A stretch of DNA of 64,000 bases from Enterobacteriaceae endosymbiont of Donacia vulgaris (GTDB lineage: Bacteria; Pseudomonadota; Gammaproteobacteria; Enterobacterales; Enterobacteriaceae): positions 353,713-417,712 of the forward strand of contig NZ_CP046190.1 in assembly GCF_012568445.1 (NCBI RefSeq), read 5' to 3'. Below are positions 9,587 through 20,485 of the stretch, piece after piece. Under the pieces are notes generated by a model that had not been told where the DNA came from, searched no databases, and saw only the letters and a program-made list of their open reading frames with translations. Numbering within the stretch: the first letter of the stretch is position 1; each line of letters opens with the position of its first letter. The translations under genes and the position numbers were made by a program.

Positions 9587-11134
9587 TTATTTTACTATAT
9601 TTTTTAAAGAAAAATCTTCTAAACGAAACCCTAATAAAAATAATATAAATATATATAATATAAAAATTGTAGAACAAATACTTAATAAGTAACACATACG
9701 TATTTTAAAAGAAGATAAAATTAACCATTTTTCAGACATTATATTTGATATAAATAATAAAATTAGACTTAAAATAAGTGTCACAATAATAATACGAAAT
9801 AAAAAATTAGACCATCCTGGTTCTGGTTTATAAATATTTTTTTTAACTAATTTATTAAATAATAAAATAACATTTAAAAACGCGGCAAAACATATAGCAA
9901 TAGGAAATCCTATATGATGTAAAAAAAATATAAAAAAAGGACTAAGACATTGAGTAATAATTAAAACAATTATGTTAATTTTAACAGGTGTTTTGACATC
10001 TTGTCTTGCATAGAATCCAATGGCTAATACTTTGGCAATTATTAAAAATATTAATCCTACTGAATAAATAATAATATTTATTTCAGTCATTAATACATCA
10101 AAATATGTAAAAGCTCCATATTGAAACAAAGAAATTAATAATGGTTTTGATAAAAAAACTAAAATTAAAGCACTAGGTATTATTAATAAAAAACATAAAC
10201 GTAAACCTATATCCATTAATTGATTATATTCTTTTTCTTTATTTTGAGTAAAAGCATCAGTTAAAGCTGGTAATAAAACTATTGTTAATGCTATTCCAAA
10301 CATACCTACAGGTAATTCCATTAAACGATCAGCATAATAAATCCAAGTAATAGAACCTGTAATTAAAAAAGATGAAAAAGCAGAATTAATAAGTAAAGAT
10401 ATTTGTGTAGCTGCTACACCAATAATAGCTGTACCCATTTTTTTAAAAACTCTTGATACTCCTTTATCAAAATTTTTAAAATGAGGAAAAATCAACATAT
10501 TTATTTTTTTTAAATAAATTAATTGATAAAAAACTTGTGATAAACCACCAATTAAAACAGCCCATGCTAAAATTAGAATTGAAGGATTTAAAAGATTAGG
10601 AAATATAATAATGAATAAAATCATGCTTATATTTAATAAAATAGGAGTTACTGCCGGGACAAAAAAATTTTTCCAAATATTTAAAATTGAACTAGCTAAT
10701 GAGGATAATGATATTAATAATATATAAGGAAAAGTCATTTTTAATATTTTTACTGTAAGTTTTAATTTATAATCTGTGTTAACAAATCCAGGAGCAATAA
10801 TAGAAATAATTAAAGAAGAAAATAATATACCTATTACTACTATTATAGATAGTATAATAATTAATATACCTAATGTAGAAGCAATAAAATTTTTTGTGTT
10901 ATTTTTACTTTTTTTATTTTTATATTCTGCTAATATTGGAGTGAAAGCTTGAGAAAATGCTCCCTCTGCAAATATACGACGTAATAAATTAGGTACTTTA
11001 AAAGCTATAAAAAAAGAATCACTATAAATTCCTGCACCAAAAACTTTAGCTATAAGGCTATCTCTAAGAAAACCTAATAATCTAGAAAATAATGTTATTA
11101 TACTAACTGTCGTTAATGACTTTAATAAATTCAT
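9587..11134 (-). CDS. murJ: Lipid II flippase MurJ (MviN)
   Basis: Inner-membrane MOP-superfamily protein that flips lipid II for peptidoglycan synthesis. It has 515 residues (E. coli 511) with about 14 hydrophobic segments. The N-terminal family signature is clear: SRLLGFLRDSLIAKVFGAG, then FFIAFKVPNLLRRIFAEGAF. The conserved WIYYADRLMELPVGMFG stretch lies near the middle. It is divergently transcribed from ribA. With murI it argues that a functional cell-wall pathway is retained. Confidence 0.95.
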   Translation of the reverse strand: MNLLKSLTTVSIITLFSRLLGFLRDSLIAKVFGAGIYSDSFFIAFKVPNLLRRIFAEGAFSQAFTPILAEYKNKKSKNNTKNFIASTLGILIIILSIIVVIGILFSSLIISIIAPGFVNTDYKLKLTVKILKMTFPYILLISLSSLASSILNIWKNFFVPAVTPILLNISMILFIIIFPNLLNPSILILAWAVLIGGLSQVFYQLIYLKKINMLIFPHFKNFDKGVSRVFKKMGTAIIGVAATQISLLINSAFSSFLITGSITWIYYADRLMELPVGMFGIALTIVLLPALTDAFTQNKEKEYNQLMDIGLRLCFLLIIPSALILVFLSKPLLISLFQYGAFTYFDVLMTEINIIIYSVGLIFLIIAKVLAIGFYARQDVKTPVKINIIVLIITQCLSPFFIFFLHHIGFPIAICFAAFLNVILLFNKLVKKNIYKPEPGWSNFLFRIIIVTLILSLILLFISNIMSEKWLILSSFKIRMCYLLSICSTIFILYIFILFLLGFRLEDFSLKNIVK

Positions 11135-11306
11135 ATAATTCCTAAAAATAATAGTTTATTATATAAATAAATTATTTTAATAAAAAATTCAATATAATAA
11201 ATTATTTCTTTAATAAAAATATTTTAAATATATTATTTTTTTAATAAAATATTTTAATAAATATTGTTTTTTATAAAATTTTTAAATTTTTTATAGGTAA
11301 AATATT

Positions 11307-11900
11307 ATGAATATCAAAGAAATATCTAGAGCAAAACTCCCTACAAAATGGGGAGAATTTATGATAATAGGTTTTAAAGAGATAAATACAGGTAAAAATC
11401 ATATTGCATTAATATATGGATTAGAAAAAATATATAAAAATTCAATTATTTTAACAAGAATACATTCAGAATGTTTAACAGGAGATGTTTTTTCTAGTTT
11501 ACGCTGTGATTGTGGTTTTCAATTGCAATTATCTTTAGAAAAAATTTCTCAAGAAAATTGTGGAATATTAATTTATCATAGACAAGAAGGAAGAAATATT
11601 GGACTTTTAAATAAAATTAAAGCATATAATTTACAAGATCGAGGACTAGATACTGTAGAAGCAAATTTTGCATTAGGTTTTCATGCAGATGAAAGAAACT
11701 TTCTTTCTTGTGTAAATATATTAAAAATATTAGGTATTTTAAATATTAAATTATTAACTAATAATCCATATAAAATAGATATTTTAAAGAAAAAAGGTAT
11801 AAATGTAATAGATAGAATTCCTTTAATTATAAATTATAATTTTTATAATTATAAATATTTAAAAACTAAAAATATAAAATTAGGACATATATTATATTAG
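11307..11900 (+). CDS. ribA: GTP cyclohydrolase II
   Basis: Converts GTP to 2,5-diamino-6-ribosylamino-pyrimidinone phosphate, the first step of riboflavin synthesis. The zinc ligands Cys56, Cys67 and Cys69 occur in HSECLTGD and RCDCGFQ, and the catalytic [11 protein letters not shown] motif follows. Length 197 matches E. coli (196). It is a stand-alone cyclohydrolase, not a RibBA fusion. Its stop overlaps the 3' end of the convergent sbcB by 9 bp. AGG lies about 10 nt before the start. Confidence 0.95.
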   Translation: MNIKEISRAKLPTKWGEFMIIGFKEINTGKNHIALIYGLEKIYKNSIILTRIHSECLTGDVFSSLRCDCGFQLQLSLEKISQENCGILIYHRQEGRNIGLLNKIKAYNLQDRGLDTVEANFALGFHADERNFLSCVNILKILGILNIKLLTNNPYKIDILKKKGINVIDRIPLIINYNFYNYKYLKTKNIKLGHILY

Positions 11901-13316
11901 TTGTTTATAAAAATATTTTGTATATTTTAGTAAATTTTGTAATACTAAAATTTTTTTTTTACAAAGTTGATTTTTTAAAAGTTTTTCAATTTCTAAAATA
12001 TAATTATCTAAAAATTTTTTATTGAAAATATTTTTTTGATATCTATGCCATTGTTTTTGTTCTATTTTATTTAAAATAAATGGAAAATTTCTTGCTTTAT
12101 ATTTTAATAATAAAATATTAGCTCTTTGATCCTTAAAAAAATTTTTGTTCATATTTATATTAATAAAATTTTTATTATTTATTTGTTGAAATTTACATAC
12201 ATCAATATTTGAAAAAAAATTTTTATATAATTGTTCATCTACATTAAAGATATTTGTTTCATTATATGTTTGATTAAAATTAATTAAATTTAATTTAATA
12301 GTTTTTTTTATTTTAAAAAAATTTTTTTTAAGTTTTATAAAATTATTAAAATAAAACATAATATTAAAATTTAATCTTTGAATGTCTATTTTTTTTAAAA
12401 TATTAATTGGCATTAATAATGGAGATTTACTAAAATTAATAAATTTTATATATGAAAAAATATTTTCTTTATTTAATTGATTTTTATTTTTTAACATTTC
12501 TAAAAAACTATTTATGTTTTTTATTAAGTTAAATACAATTAATATATTTTTATTTTTTGGATGCCAAAATAAAGGTGTAATACAATTTATATTATTATTT
12601 TTATTTTTGTAAATATTACTAATATGAATTAAAATCTGAATTTTTGCAAAATTTACAATTTTTATTATTTCTTTTTTATTTCTATATTTTAAAAAATATT
12701 CATATAACAATGGTTGTTTAGTTTTTATTAATTTAGTAACAGATATTGTAGCGTATACATCAGATAAAGCATCATGTGCATTATGATGTTTTATTATATT
12801 ATTTAATAAAGCTATTTTTTGAAGATTAAATATTGGTATATTATTTTTTTTTGGCCATAAAATACCATTTGGTCTTAATACATAACATACTCTAACTAAA
12901 TTTAATATATCCCATCTACTATTATTATTTTTCCAAAACCAACTATATGCATCATAAAAATTACGATAAAATAAAAATTTACTAAATTCATCATCAAAAT
13001 TAATATTATTATATCCTAAAATACAAGTATTAGGATATAAAAATATTTTATTAATATACTGTGCAAATTTATTTTCTTTTAATCCCTTAAAATTTACTAA
13101 ATAAGGACTTATATTATGGATAATAATAGATTTAGGATCAGGTAAATAATCATTAGGTAATTGACAATAAAGAACTATAGGAGATTCTATTATTTTTAAA
13201 TTAATATCAGTACGTATACAAGCAAATTGTGCGATTCTATCTTTTTTAGGATTTAATCCAAAAGTTTCGTAATCGTAAAATAAAAAATTAAATTTTAATT
13301 TTTTTTTCTTTAACAT
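11892..13316 (-). CDS. sbcB: Exodeoxyribonuclease I
   Basis: Single-strand 3'-5' exonuclease acting in recombination and mismatch repair. The DEDDh active site is intact: Asp15 and Glu17 in FYDYETFG, the [10 protein letters not shown] segment, and [12 protein letters not shown] carrying the catalytic His and Asp. The 474 residues match E. coli (475), and the C-terminal RARNFPFIL block is conserved. Together with recBCD at the right end it indicates retained recombinational repair, which many similar symbionts have lost. Confidence 0.93.
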   Translation of the reverse strand: MLKKKKLKFNFLFYDYETFGLNPKKDRIAQFACIRTDINLKIIESPIVLYCQLPNDYLPDPKSIIIHNISPYLVNFKGLKENKFAQYINKIFLYPNTCILGYNNINFDDEFSKFLFYRNFYDAYSWFWKNNNSRWDILNLVRVCYVLRPNGILWPKKNNIPIFNLQKIALLNNIIKHHNAHDALSDVYATISVTKLIKTKQPLLYEYFLKYRNKKEIIKIVNFAKIQILIHISNIYKNKNNNINCITPLFWHPKNKNILIVFNLIKNINSFLEMLKNKNQLNKENIFSYIKFINFSKSPLLMPINILKKIDIQRLNFNIMFYFNNFIKLKKNFFKIKKTIKLNLINFNQTYNETNIFNVDEQLYKNFFSNIDVCKFQQINNKNFININMNKNFFKDQRANILLLKYKARNFPFILNKIEQKQWHRYQKNIFNKKFLDNYILEIEKLLKNQLCKKKILVLQNLLKYTKYFYKQLI

Positions 13317-13372
13317 AGTATATAATACTAATATATTATTAATATTTTGACAATATTTATTATATAAATTAT

Positions 13373-13457
13373 GGTGAGATGGCCGAGTGGTTTAAGGCGC
13401 ATGCCTGGAAAGTATGTATATGGAAACATATCAGGGGTTCAAATCCCCTTCTCACCG
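13373..13457 (+). tRNA. serT-GGA: tRNA-Ser (anticodon GGA)
   Basis: A class II tRNA with a long variable arm. The acceptor stem pairs GGTGAGA with TCTCACC followed by discriminator G at 13457. The anticodon arm pairs CATGC with GTATG around the loop CTGGAAA, giving anticodon GGA at 13407-13409. The T arm contains GGGGTTCAAATCCCC. The 3' CCA is not encoded (GAG follows) and must be added enzymatically. It reads UCC and UCU serine codons. The symbol is descriptive only. Confidence 0.93.
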
Positions 13458-13522
13458 AGATATTGTATTTTTTTAATAAATATAAAATATTAAATATTTA
13501 TTTTATAAATGTGATATAAAAT

Positions 13523-14098
13523 ATGTTTAATATAAATACAACTAAAATAATAAATCAATATGGTTATTTGATTGTATTATTAGGATCATTAATTGAATGG
13601 GAAACATTTATTGTTTTTGCTGGAATGTTAGCACATAAAAAAATATTATTTTTACATAAAATTATTATTATTACTATTACAGGTTCTGTAATAAGTAATC
13701 AAATATTATTTTTTATAGGTAAAAAATATAGTAAAAAATTTTTATTTATTTTTAAAAATTATAATTTTAAAATTCAAAAATATCGTAAATTAATTATAAA
13801 TTATCCTTATATATTTATTATTATTACAAGATTTATTTATGGTTTTAGATTAATAAGTCCTATTACAATAGGTATTGCAAATATCTCTAATATAAAATTT
13901 TTTTTATTAAATATTTTTGGTGCTTTTATTTGGACTTTTTTTTTTACTATTACTGGGTATTTTTTTGGTGAAATTATATCTACTTGGATACAAGATTTTA
14001 CTAAAATTATTAAGTATTTTTTGTATATTTTTTTATTATTTTTAATAATTAAATTATTATTAAAAATAATAAAAAAATATACTTCAACTTTTAAATAA
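13523..14098 (+). CDS. yohD: DedA-family membrane protein (YohD-like)
   Basis: Polytopic inner-membrane protein of the DedA (VTT-domain) family, linked to undecaprenyl-phosphate or phospholipid recycling and membrane-potential maintenance. At 191 residues it is collinear with E. coli YohD (192). Shared features are the N-terminal INQYGY, GSLIEWET, the signature TRFIYGFR with its arginines, and NIFGAFIWTFFFTITGY. Five or six hydrophobic segments are visible. The assignment to YohD rather than YabI or YqjA rests on remembered sequence similarity. It follows tRNA-Ser and converges with nuoN. Confidence 0.8.
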   Translation: MFNINTTKIINQYGYLIVLLGSLIEWETFIVFAGMLAHKKILFLHKIIIITITGSVISNQILFFIGKKYSKKFLFIFKNYNFKIQKYRKLIINYPYIFIIITRFIYGFRLISPITIGIANISNIKFFLLNIFGAFIWTFFFTITGYFFGEIISTWIQDFTKIIKYFLYIFLLFLIIKLLLKIIKKYTSTFK

Positions 14099-14114
14099 AA
14101 GTTTAAATACTTTG

Positions 14115-15581
14115 CTAAACTAAATTTTTTACACATTTAATAATTAATTCAGGATATATACCCAATATAATTGTTGTTATTGTTAATAACAAAAATAAAT
14201 TTTTAATAAAAAAATAATAATTTTTATTCTGTATTTTTTTAAAATACCAATTTTTATTTATTTTAGATGGTAGTAAATATAAAATAATAATAAAACGTAG
14301 ATAATAATATAATCCAATAGAACTTCCTAATATAATAAAAATTGTTAAATACCATATTTTAAGTTTTATACTTAATGCTATTAAATAAAATTTAGATATA
14401 AAACCTATAGTTAAAGGAATACCAGCTAAAGAAAATAACATAATTGTTAATATAAAAGTAATAATTGGATCATACCAAAATAATCCTCGATAATAATACA
14501 ATTTATCTGTATTTTTTTCTTGATCATGTAAACTTGTAAATAAACTAATAATTCCTAAAACAACTAAATTATTTATTATATAACTAATTATATATATTTC
14601 CATCATTTCTAATGCAAAAATATGTTTTGTATATTTTTGATTATAAATTAAAATTGTAAGCATATAACCAATATGTGCTATAGATGAGTATGCTAGTAAC
14701 CGTTTAATATTATTTTTTGTTTTAATTCCCATCAAATTACCAAATATTATAGATAATATCGATAATAAAATTAATATATTATATAAAAAATTTTTACTAT
14801 TATTAATTACAGTAAAATATATTAAAAATCTGACTAAAAATATAAAAACAGATGATTTATTAAATGTAGTTAAAAATAATGTTACAGGTGTGGGTGCCCC
14901 TTGATAAACATCAGAAGTCCAAAAATGAAATGGTACTATTGATAATTTAAATAATAAACTTGTAATAATTAAACAAAATCCAATTATAGTTAAATAATGT
15001 ATTAAAAATTTATTATAAATTAAAAAATGATTTAATAAAAATATAAAATTCAAACTTCCATTATCTAAATAAATAAAAGATATTCCAAGAATCATAAATG
15101 ATGATGCTATTATCGATAAAATTACATATTTAATACTAGCTTCTAAAGAATATTTTGATTTAATATCAAAACTTATTAATCCAATAATAGGAATAGATAT
15201 TAATTCAATGCCTAAAAACATAGAAATAAAATTATTTGCATTTATTAAAACTATACTCCCAATTGTAGCTATTATCATCAATATATAAAATTCATCTTTA
15301 TTCCATTTTAAAGTAGATAACCATTTATATGATATCAAACAAGTTATAATATTATTACAAATTAATATTATTGTATAAAAAATGGAATAGGTATCATTTA
15401 AAAATAAATAGTTTATTGGAAAATTATTATTTTTAGTATATAAAATAGACATTATTATTAATACAAATCCAAAAATTGTAATAATTAAACTTGTTAAATT
15501 TTTTCTTTTAAATGATATTTTAATTAATAATAATATCAATAATGTAATAATAGTAATTAAAGGCATTAATAATTTAGTCAT
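14115..15581 (-). CDS. nuoN: NADH-quinone oxidoreductase subunit N
   Basis: Antiporter-like membrane subunit of complex I and last gene of the nuo operon. It has 488 residues (E. coli 485) with about 14 hydrophobic helices. Characteristic stretches are LSIVPFHFWTSDVYQGAPTP and KRLLAYSSIAHIGYML, where the charged residues of the half-channels lie. It is separated from nuoM by about 41 bp and converges with yohD. Confidence 0.95.
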   Translation of the reverse strand: MTKLLMPLITIITLLILLLIKISFKRKNLTSLIITIFGFVLIIMSILYTKNNNFPINYLFLNDTYSIFYTIILICNNIITCLISYKWLSTLKWNKDEFYILMIIATIGSIVLINANNFISMFLGIELISIPIIGLISFDIKSKYSLEASIKYVILSIIASSFMILGISFIYLDNGSLNFIFLLNHFLIYNKFLIHYLTIIGFCLIITSLLFKLSIVPFHFWTSDVYQGAPTPVTLFLTTFNKSSVFIFLVRFLIYFTVINNSKNFLYNILILLSILSIIFGNLMGIKTKNNIKRLLAYSSIAHIGYMLTILIYNQKYTKHIFALEMMEIYIISYIINNLVVLGIISLFTSLHDQEKNTDKLYYYRGLFWYDPIITFILTIMLFSLAGIPLTIGFISKFYLIALSIKLKIWYLTIFIILGSSIGLYYYLRFIIILYLLPSKINKNWYFKKIQNKNYYFFIKNLFLLLTITTIILGIYPELIIKCVKNLV

Positions 15582-15622
15582 AAAGAATTCTATTCTATTT
15601 AAAATTTAATATAAATTTTATT

Positions 15623-17137
15623 TTAATTATTTAACATAATTCTATTATATATACTATTTATAGGAGAATCTGATATATTTAAAATAATTTGTGGATAAAA
15701 ACCTAAAATTAATAATAAAATTACAAGTATAAAAATAATAGTTTTTTCTCTTATAAACATTTTTTTCATAAAAATATTTATTTTAGTTTTAGGACCATAA
15801 AAAATTTTTTGCATCATATTTAATGAATAAATACTAGAAAATAATAAGCTTAAAGAAGCAATACTTGAACATATAGGATATGTATGAAAAGTTCCTAATA
15901 AAATTAAAAATTCACCTATAAAATTTCCTGTACCAGGTATACCAATACTAGCAAGAGCAAAAAATAAAAACAATCCTGGTAATGTATTTATTTGATCCCA
16001 AATTCCTCCCATTAATTTAATATTTCTTGTTTTTAATCTTTCATATATTTGTCCGCAAAGAATAAACTGTGCTGCAGCGGAAATTCCATGTGAAATCATC
16101 TGTATAATGACACCCTGATAAGCTAATTTATTATGACTATAAATTCCCATTAGAATAAAACCCATATGAGATATAGAAGTATATGCTATAATTTTTTTTA
16201 TATCAGACTGTATACAAGCCATCCATGAACCATAAAATATGCCAGAAATTCCTAATAATATTGCAAAAAATGAAAATTTAAAAGATGATATAGGAAATAA
16301 TGGTAAAACAAATCTTAATAAACCATAAGCAGCTGTTTTTAATAAAATACCTGCTAAATCAACTGACCCAGCCGTTGGAGCTTGACTATGTGCATCAGGT
16401 AACCAGCCATGAAAGGGAATAGTAGGCATTTTAACCGCAAAAGCAATAAAAAAAGATAGCATTATTAAAAATTCTGTTTTTAAATGTAAATGATTATTTA
16501 ATAAAATATTATAATTAAAAGTTAATATACCAGTTAATTTTTGATTTAAAAAAACTAAAGATAAAATACCATATAACATTAATAAACCGCTCGATTGTGT
16601 ATAAATAAAAAATTTAGTAGCAGCTTTTATTCTACTATGTCCTTTTTTACTTTTATGCCCCCATAAAGATATTAAAAAATACATAGGTATTAACATAATT
16701 TCCCAAAATAAAAAAAATAAAAACATATCTACAGATAAAAATACACCAATAACTCCACTTAAAATCCATAATAAATTTAAATGGAAAAAACCATGCCATT
16801 TTTTAACTTCATTCCAGGAACATATAACAGCCATTACACCTAATAAACCAGTAAGATTAATCATTAATAATGATAATCCATCTATTGCTAAGTGAAAATT
16901 TATTCCAAATCTAGGCATCCAATTAAATATATATTCTGATATCCATATAGGATATATAAATAATAATTTTTCATGTAAATGTATTTTATATATCAAATAT
17001 TCTAAAATTGATAAAAGAAAAATAGAACTCATAGAAATTAAAGATATCCATCGAGGTAACTTAAAATTTATTTTTTCACTTTGCCAACAAATTAAACCAC
17101 TAATAAAAGGAACTAATATGAACCATGGTAATAACAT
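15623..17137 (-). CDS. nuoM: NADH-quinone oxidoreductase subunit M
   Basis: Antiporter-like proton-pumping subunit of complex I, 504 residues (E. coli 509). It is recognised from FNWMPRFGINFHLAIDGLSL, LPDAHSQAPTAGSV and KKIIAYTSISHMGFIL. The functional glutamate of TM5 sits in LFFLFWEIMLIPMYF. Part of the nuoA-N block between nuoL and nuoN. Confidence 0.96.
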   Translation of the reverse strand: MLLPWFILVPFISGLICWQSEKINFKLPRWISLISMSSIFLLSILEYLIYKIHLHEKLLFIYPIWISEYIFNWMPRFGINFHLAIDGLSLLMINLTGLLGVMAVICSWNEVKKWHGFFHLNLLWILSGVIGVFLSVDMFLFFLFWEIMLIPMYFLISLWGHKSKKGHSRIKAATKFFIYTQSSGLLMLYGILSLVFLNQKLTGILTFNYNILLNNHLHLKTEFLIMLSFFIAFAVKMPTIPFHGWLPDAHSQAPTAGSVDLAGILLKTAAYGLLRFVLPLFPISSFKFSFFAILLGISGIFYGSWMACIQSDIKKIIAYTSISHMGFILMGIYSHNKLAYQGVIIQMISHGISAAAQFILCGQIYERLKTRNIKLMGGIWDQINTLPGLFLFFALASIGIPGTGNFIGEFLILLGTFHTYPICSSIASLSLLFSSIYSLNMMQKIFYGPKTKINIFMKKMFIREKTIIFILVILLLILGFYPQIILNISDSPINSIYNRIMLNN

Positions 17138-17200
17138 AAGATTTCCTAATTATATTTTAATATTTTCTATATAAATATGAATTTTATTATAAAATTAATG

Positions 17201-19060
17201 TTAATTATTAACTAATACTATTAAATATAGTATGATAAATATAACTCCTAAATATATTGATGATATATACCAACGAATATATCCATTTTGACTGATTAAT
17301 ATTATATTTCCTATTTGATTTATTATTTTTATTGTTAACAAATCTATAAATTTAGAAATAGGATCATTTTTTATAATTAATAATATTTTTTTAAAAATAT
17401 TTACAAAAATTTTTTTATACATAAAATCTATATAACAACCATTTAAAAAAAAATTGTTTATAAATGAAAATCTATAATAATAATTATTATCATTAAAATT
17501 ATTTTTTTGAACAGAAAATATATATAGTATAAAACTAATAATAAATATTATTATAGAAGTAATTTCTAATATATGATTATAATTATTATTTATTAATAAT
17601 ATTTTATAAGGTAATAAAATACTATTTTTTGTTGGTAATAATTTTATTCCTATATAACTAGAAAATATACTTAATATTATTAATGGGAAATTATGTGTAA
17701 ATTTTTTTTTACCTGTATTAATAGGTAAAATATGATTTTTACCATAAAAAATAATATAAATCATACGTATAGTATATAAAGAAGTAAAAATACTACCTAT
17801 TATGCTAATAATAAATAAAATTATTTGTTTATTTATTAAAATTTCATATAATATTTTTTCTTTAGTAAAACTACTCATTGTGAGAAAAGGAAAAGACGCT
17901 AAAGATATAGAACCAAGTAAAAAACAGTAATATATAAAAGGAATATATTTTTTTAATCCTCCTAATTTAAATATATTTTGTTCATTTTTACATGCACTAA
18001 TAATTGATGCTACACATAAGAAAAGCAGTGCTTTAAAAAAAGCATGTGATATTACATGGAATAAAGCAGCATGAAATGAATGGATTCCTAGCGCTACAAA
18101 CATATATCCAATTTGACTCATAGTTGAATATGCTAAAATACGTTTTATATTATTTTGAATTAATGCAGCCCAACCGGATATTAATAATGTTATTGCACCA
18201 ATAATACTAGTTAAAAAAAGTATATGATTATTCATTAAAAATAATAAATCATTACGTAATATTAAATAAATACCAGCTGTAACCATAGTAGCTGCATGTA
18301 TAAGTGAAGATACAGGTGTTGGTCCTACCATAGCATCTATTAACCATGTATTTAATGGAAATTGAGCTGATTTTCCTAATGATCCAATAATTAACATTAT
18401 TGCAATAATTTTTAAATAATATGATTTATAATAAATATAAGAAGATGTGATTAAATATGATATTTCTGAAAAATTTAGAGTATTAAATATTTTAAATATT
18501 AAAAAAATACCAATAATTAAAAAAATATCACTAAAACGAGTAATTAAAAAAGCTTTTATAGCGGATAACCCATTTAAATTTTTTTTATAAAAAAAACCTA
18601 TTAATAAATAAGAACATACTCCTACTCCTTCCCATCCAAAAAACATTAGAATAAAATTATCAGCTAATATTAATAATATCATATTTGCAATAAATAAATT
18701 TGTATATGCAAAAAATCTAGAGTACCCTTCTTTATTTTGCATGTACCAAATTGAAAAAACATGTATAAAAAAACCTATCCATGTAGTAATTATTAACATA
18801 ATTAATGATAATTTATCTAAACATAAAGAAAAATTAATATATAAATTATCAATTTTTAATATTTCCCATAAAGATTGTTTATATAATAAAATATTATTTT
18901 TAGTAAAAATATATCCTATAATGAGTGTAAGAAATGCACTTATTCCAATAAAACTTACTCCAATAATTGAAATTTGATTTTTATTAAAATAATTTGAAAA
19001 TAATGATAATATTAAAAAACTAATTAATGGCATTAAAATAATTAAAAAAATAAATTTCAT
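17201..19060 (-). CDS. nuoL: NADH-quinone oxidoreductase subunit L
   Basis: Largest antiporter-like membrane subunit of complex I, with the long C-terminal lateral helix. It has 619 residues (E. coli 613). Typical segments are FFGWEGVGVCSYLLIGFFY (TM5 glutamate), LIDAMVGPTPVSSLIHAATMV and KRILAYSTMSQIGYM. The C-terminal third is more divergent and lysine/asparagine-rich. Its ATG overlaps the nuoK stop in a 4-bp ATGA arrangement, implying coupled translation. Confidence 0.96.
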   Translation of the reverse strand: MKFIFLIILMPLISFLILSLFSNYFNKNQISIIGVSFIGISAFLTLIIGYIFTKNNILLYKQSLWEILKIDNLYINFSLCLDKLSLIMLIITTWIGFFIHVFSIWYMQNKEGYSRFFAYTNLFIANMILLILADNFILMFFGWEGVGVCSYLLIGFFYKKNLNGLSAIKAFLITRFSDIFLIIGIFLIFKIFNTLNFSEISYLITSSYIYYKSYYLKIIAIMLIIGSLGKSAQFPLNTWLIDAMVGPTPVSSLIHAATMVTAGIYLILRNDLLFLMNNHILFLTSIIGAITLLISGWAALIQNNIKRILAYSTMSQIGYMFVALGIHSFHAALFHVISHAFFKALLFLCVASIISACKNEQNIFKLGGLKKYIPFIYYCFLLGSISLASFPFLTMSSFTKEKILYEILINKQIILFIISIIGSIFTSLYTIRMIYIIFYGKNHILPINTGKKKFTHNFPLIILSIFSSYIGIKLLPTKNSILLPYKILLINNNYNHILEITSIIIFIISFILYIFSVQKNNFNDNNYYYRFSFINNFFLNGCYIDFMYKKIFVNIFKKILLIIKNDPISKFIDLLTIKIINQIGNIILISQNGYIRWYISSIYLGVIFIILYLIVLVNN

Positions 19061-19359
19061 CCCTTCATCTCACTAATTGAATCAACATTAATATTATTTT
19101 TATAATAATATAATTTTATTAATAAAATTAAACTTATGCATGTTTCTATTGCTGAAATACTAATTGATATAATATACATAATTTCTCCTTCCGTTTGTTT
19201 CCAATAATTGCCAGAAATTATACATGATAATGCTGAAGCATTGATCATGATTTCAGTACAAATTAAAATATATAACATATTATTTCGAATTATTATTCCT
19301 ATTAATCCAATAATAAATATTACAATTATAAGTATTAAAACATAATATAAAGGTATCAT
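19057..19359 (-). CDS. nuoK: NADH-quinone oxidoreductase subunit K
   Basis: Small three-helix membrane subunit of complex I, 100 residues as in E. coli. The two conserved membrane glutamates lie in ICTEIMINA and in the ISAIETCISL helix. It overlaps nuoL by 4 bp and follows nuoJ by about 41 bp. Confidence 0.95.
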   Translation of the reverse strand: MIPLYYVLILIIVIFIIGLIGIIIRNNMLYILICTEIMINASALSCIISGNYWKQTEGEIMYIISISISAIETCISLILLIKLYYYKNNINVDSISEMKG

Positions 19360-19400
19360 TTTTATATTCTTCTATTTTATAAAATTTAAAAGTATTTTTA

Positions 19401-19898
19401 TTATTCTTTTGTTGTACCTATATGCAAAACAATGATTATACCAGATAATAAAAGTATTGAGATTAATTCAATAATTATTTTATAGTTTGTAAATAAATTT
19501 ACTCCTATATCAATTATATTAATAAAATTCATAACAATATATTTTTTATTATATAAATTTTTTAAAATATAAAATATAAATATTAAAAATAATAAATTAA
19601 GAAAGAATATAGTAATTAAAAACAGTATTTTTTTAAATAAAAATTTTTTTTCTTCTAATTTAATATTTTTATAATTTAAGAACATTAAAACAAATATAAA
19701 TAAAATAACGATAGCTCCTGCATAAATAATAATTTCTAATGAACCGGCGAAATAATCTCCTAAAATAAAAAATATACATGATATTGAAATTAGTGAAATT
19801 AAAAAATATAATAATGTATAGATAGGATTAATACTAATAATAATTAAAAATGTAAAAATTATAGATATACATCCTAAAATATAAAATATGATTTCCAT
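19401..19898 (-). CDS. nuoJ: NADH-quinone oxidoreductase subunit J
   Basis: Membrane subunit of complex I with five hydrophobic helices. It carries the conserved GDYFAGSLEIIIYAGAIVIL segment that contains the pi-bulge helix. I chose the start at 19898 (MEIIFYILG) because it aligns with the family N-terminus and has an AAGG Shine-Dalgarno about 8 nt upstream. An open frame continues upstream to 19967 but would overlap nuoI and add a hydrophilic extension. The resulting 165 residues are somewhat shorter than E. coli NuoJ (184). Confidence 0.92.
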   Translation of the reverse strand: MEIIFYILGCISIIFTFLIIISINPIYTLLYFLISLISISCIFFILGDYFAGSLEIIIYAGAIVILFIFVLMFLNYKNIKLEEKKFLFKKILFLITIFFLNLLFLIFIFYILKNLYNKKYIVMNFINIIDIGVNLFTNYKIIIELISILLLSGIIIVLHIGTTKE

Positions 19899-19924
19899 AT
19901 GAGATACCTTTTTTAAAATTAAAA

Positions 19925-20467
19925 TTATGGTAATATATTTTTTATATCTACTTCGATATTTGAACATTTATCCTTTTTATTAGGATTATTTTTTATATTA
20001 ACTCCTGAAATATCATAAAAATTATATTTTAAATATTTTCCTTGATTATTTATTAATAAATCATTTTTTTCATATATTAAATCTTTTCTATTGAATTCAC
20101 ATAATTCAAAATCTGGAATTAATTGTATTGCTCCTGTAGGACATGATTCTTCACAAAAACCACAAAAAATACATCTAGATAAGTTAATTCTAAAAAATTT
20201 TGGGTAAGATCTACCATCTTTATTTATTCCTTTTTTTAATGTTATACAACTAACTGGACATGAAACTGCACAAAGATTACAAGCAACACAACGTTCATTA
20301 TTATTTGAATCAGATGTTAATATAATTCTTCCTCTATATCTTGGTGGTAAATAAATTTTTTCTTCTGGGTACATTATAGTTTCTCTTTTATTAAAGAGAT
20401 TCATAAAGACTAAAAAAATACTTCTTATTTGACTAATTAAAGCAATAAAAAAAAATTTTATTTTCAT
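19925..20467 (-). CDS. nuoI: NADH-quinone oxidoreductase subunit I
   Basis: Ferredoxin-like peripheral subunit carrying clusters N6a and N6b. Two CxxCxxCxxxC motifs are intact: cysteines 60, 63, 66, 70 and 99, 102, 105, 109. Length 180 equals E. coli. The N-terminal 20 residues form the amphipathic membrane-associated helix. It lies between nuoH, 18 bp upstream, and nuoJ. Confidence 0.96.
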   Translation of the reverse strand: MKIKFFFIALISQIRSIFLVFMNLFNKRETIMYPEEKIYLPPRYRGRIILTSDSNNNERCVACNLCAVSCPVSCITLKKGINKDGRSYPKFFRINLSRCIFCGFCEESCPTGAIQLIPDFELCEFNRKDLIYEKNDLLINNQGKYLKYNFYDISGVNIKNNPNKKDKCSNIEVDIKNILP

Positions 20468-20485
20468 GATTATTTTAAAATATAA

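Noticed and set aside
13837..14136. Minus-strand open frame opposite yohD
   Set aside because: It is a shadow of the DedA-family gene. The plus-strand product is clearly conserved and the minus-strand one is not.
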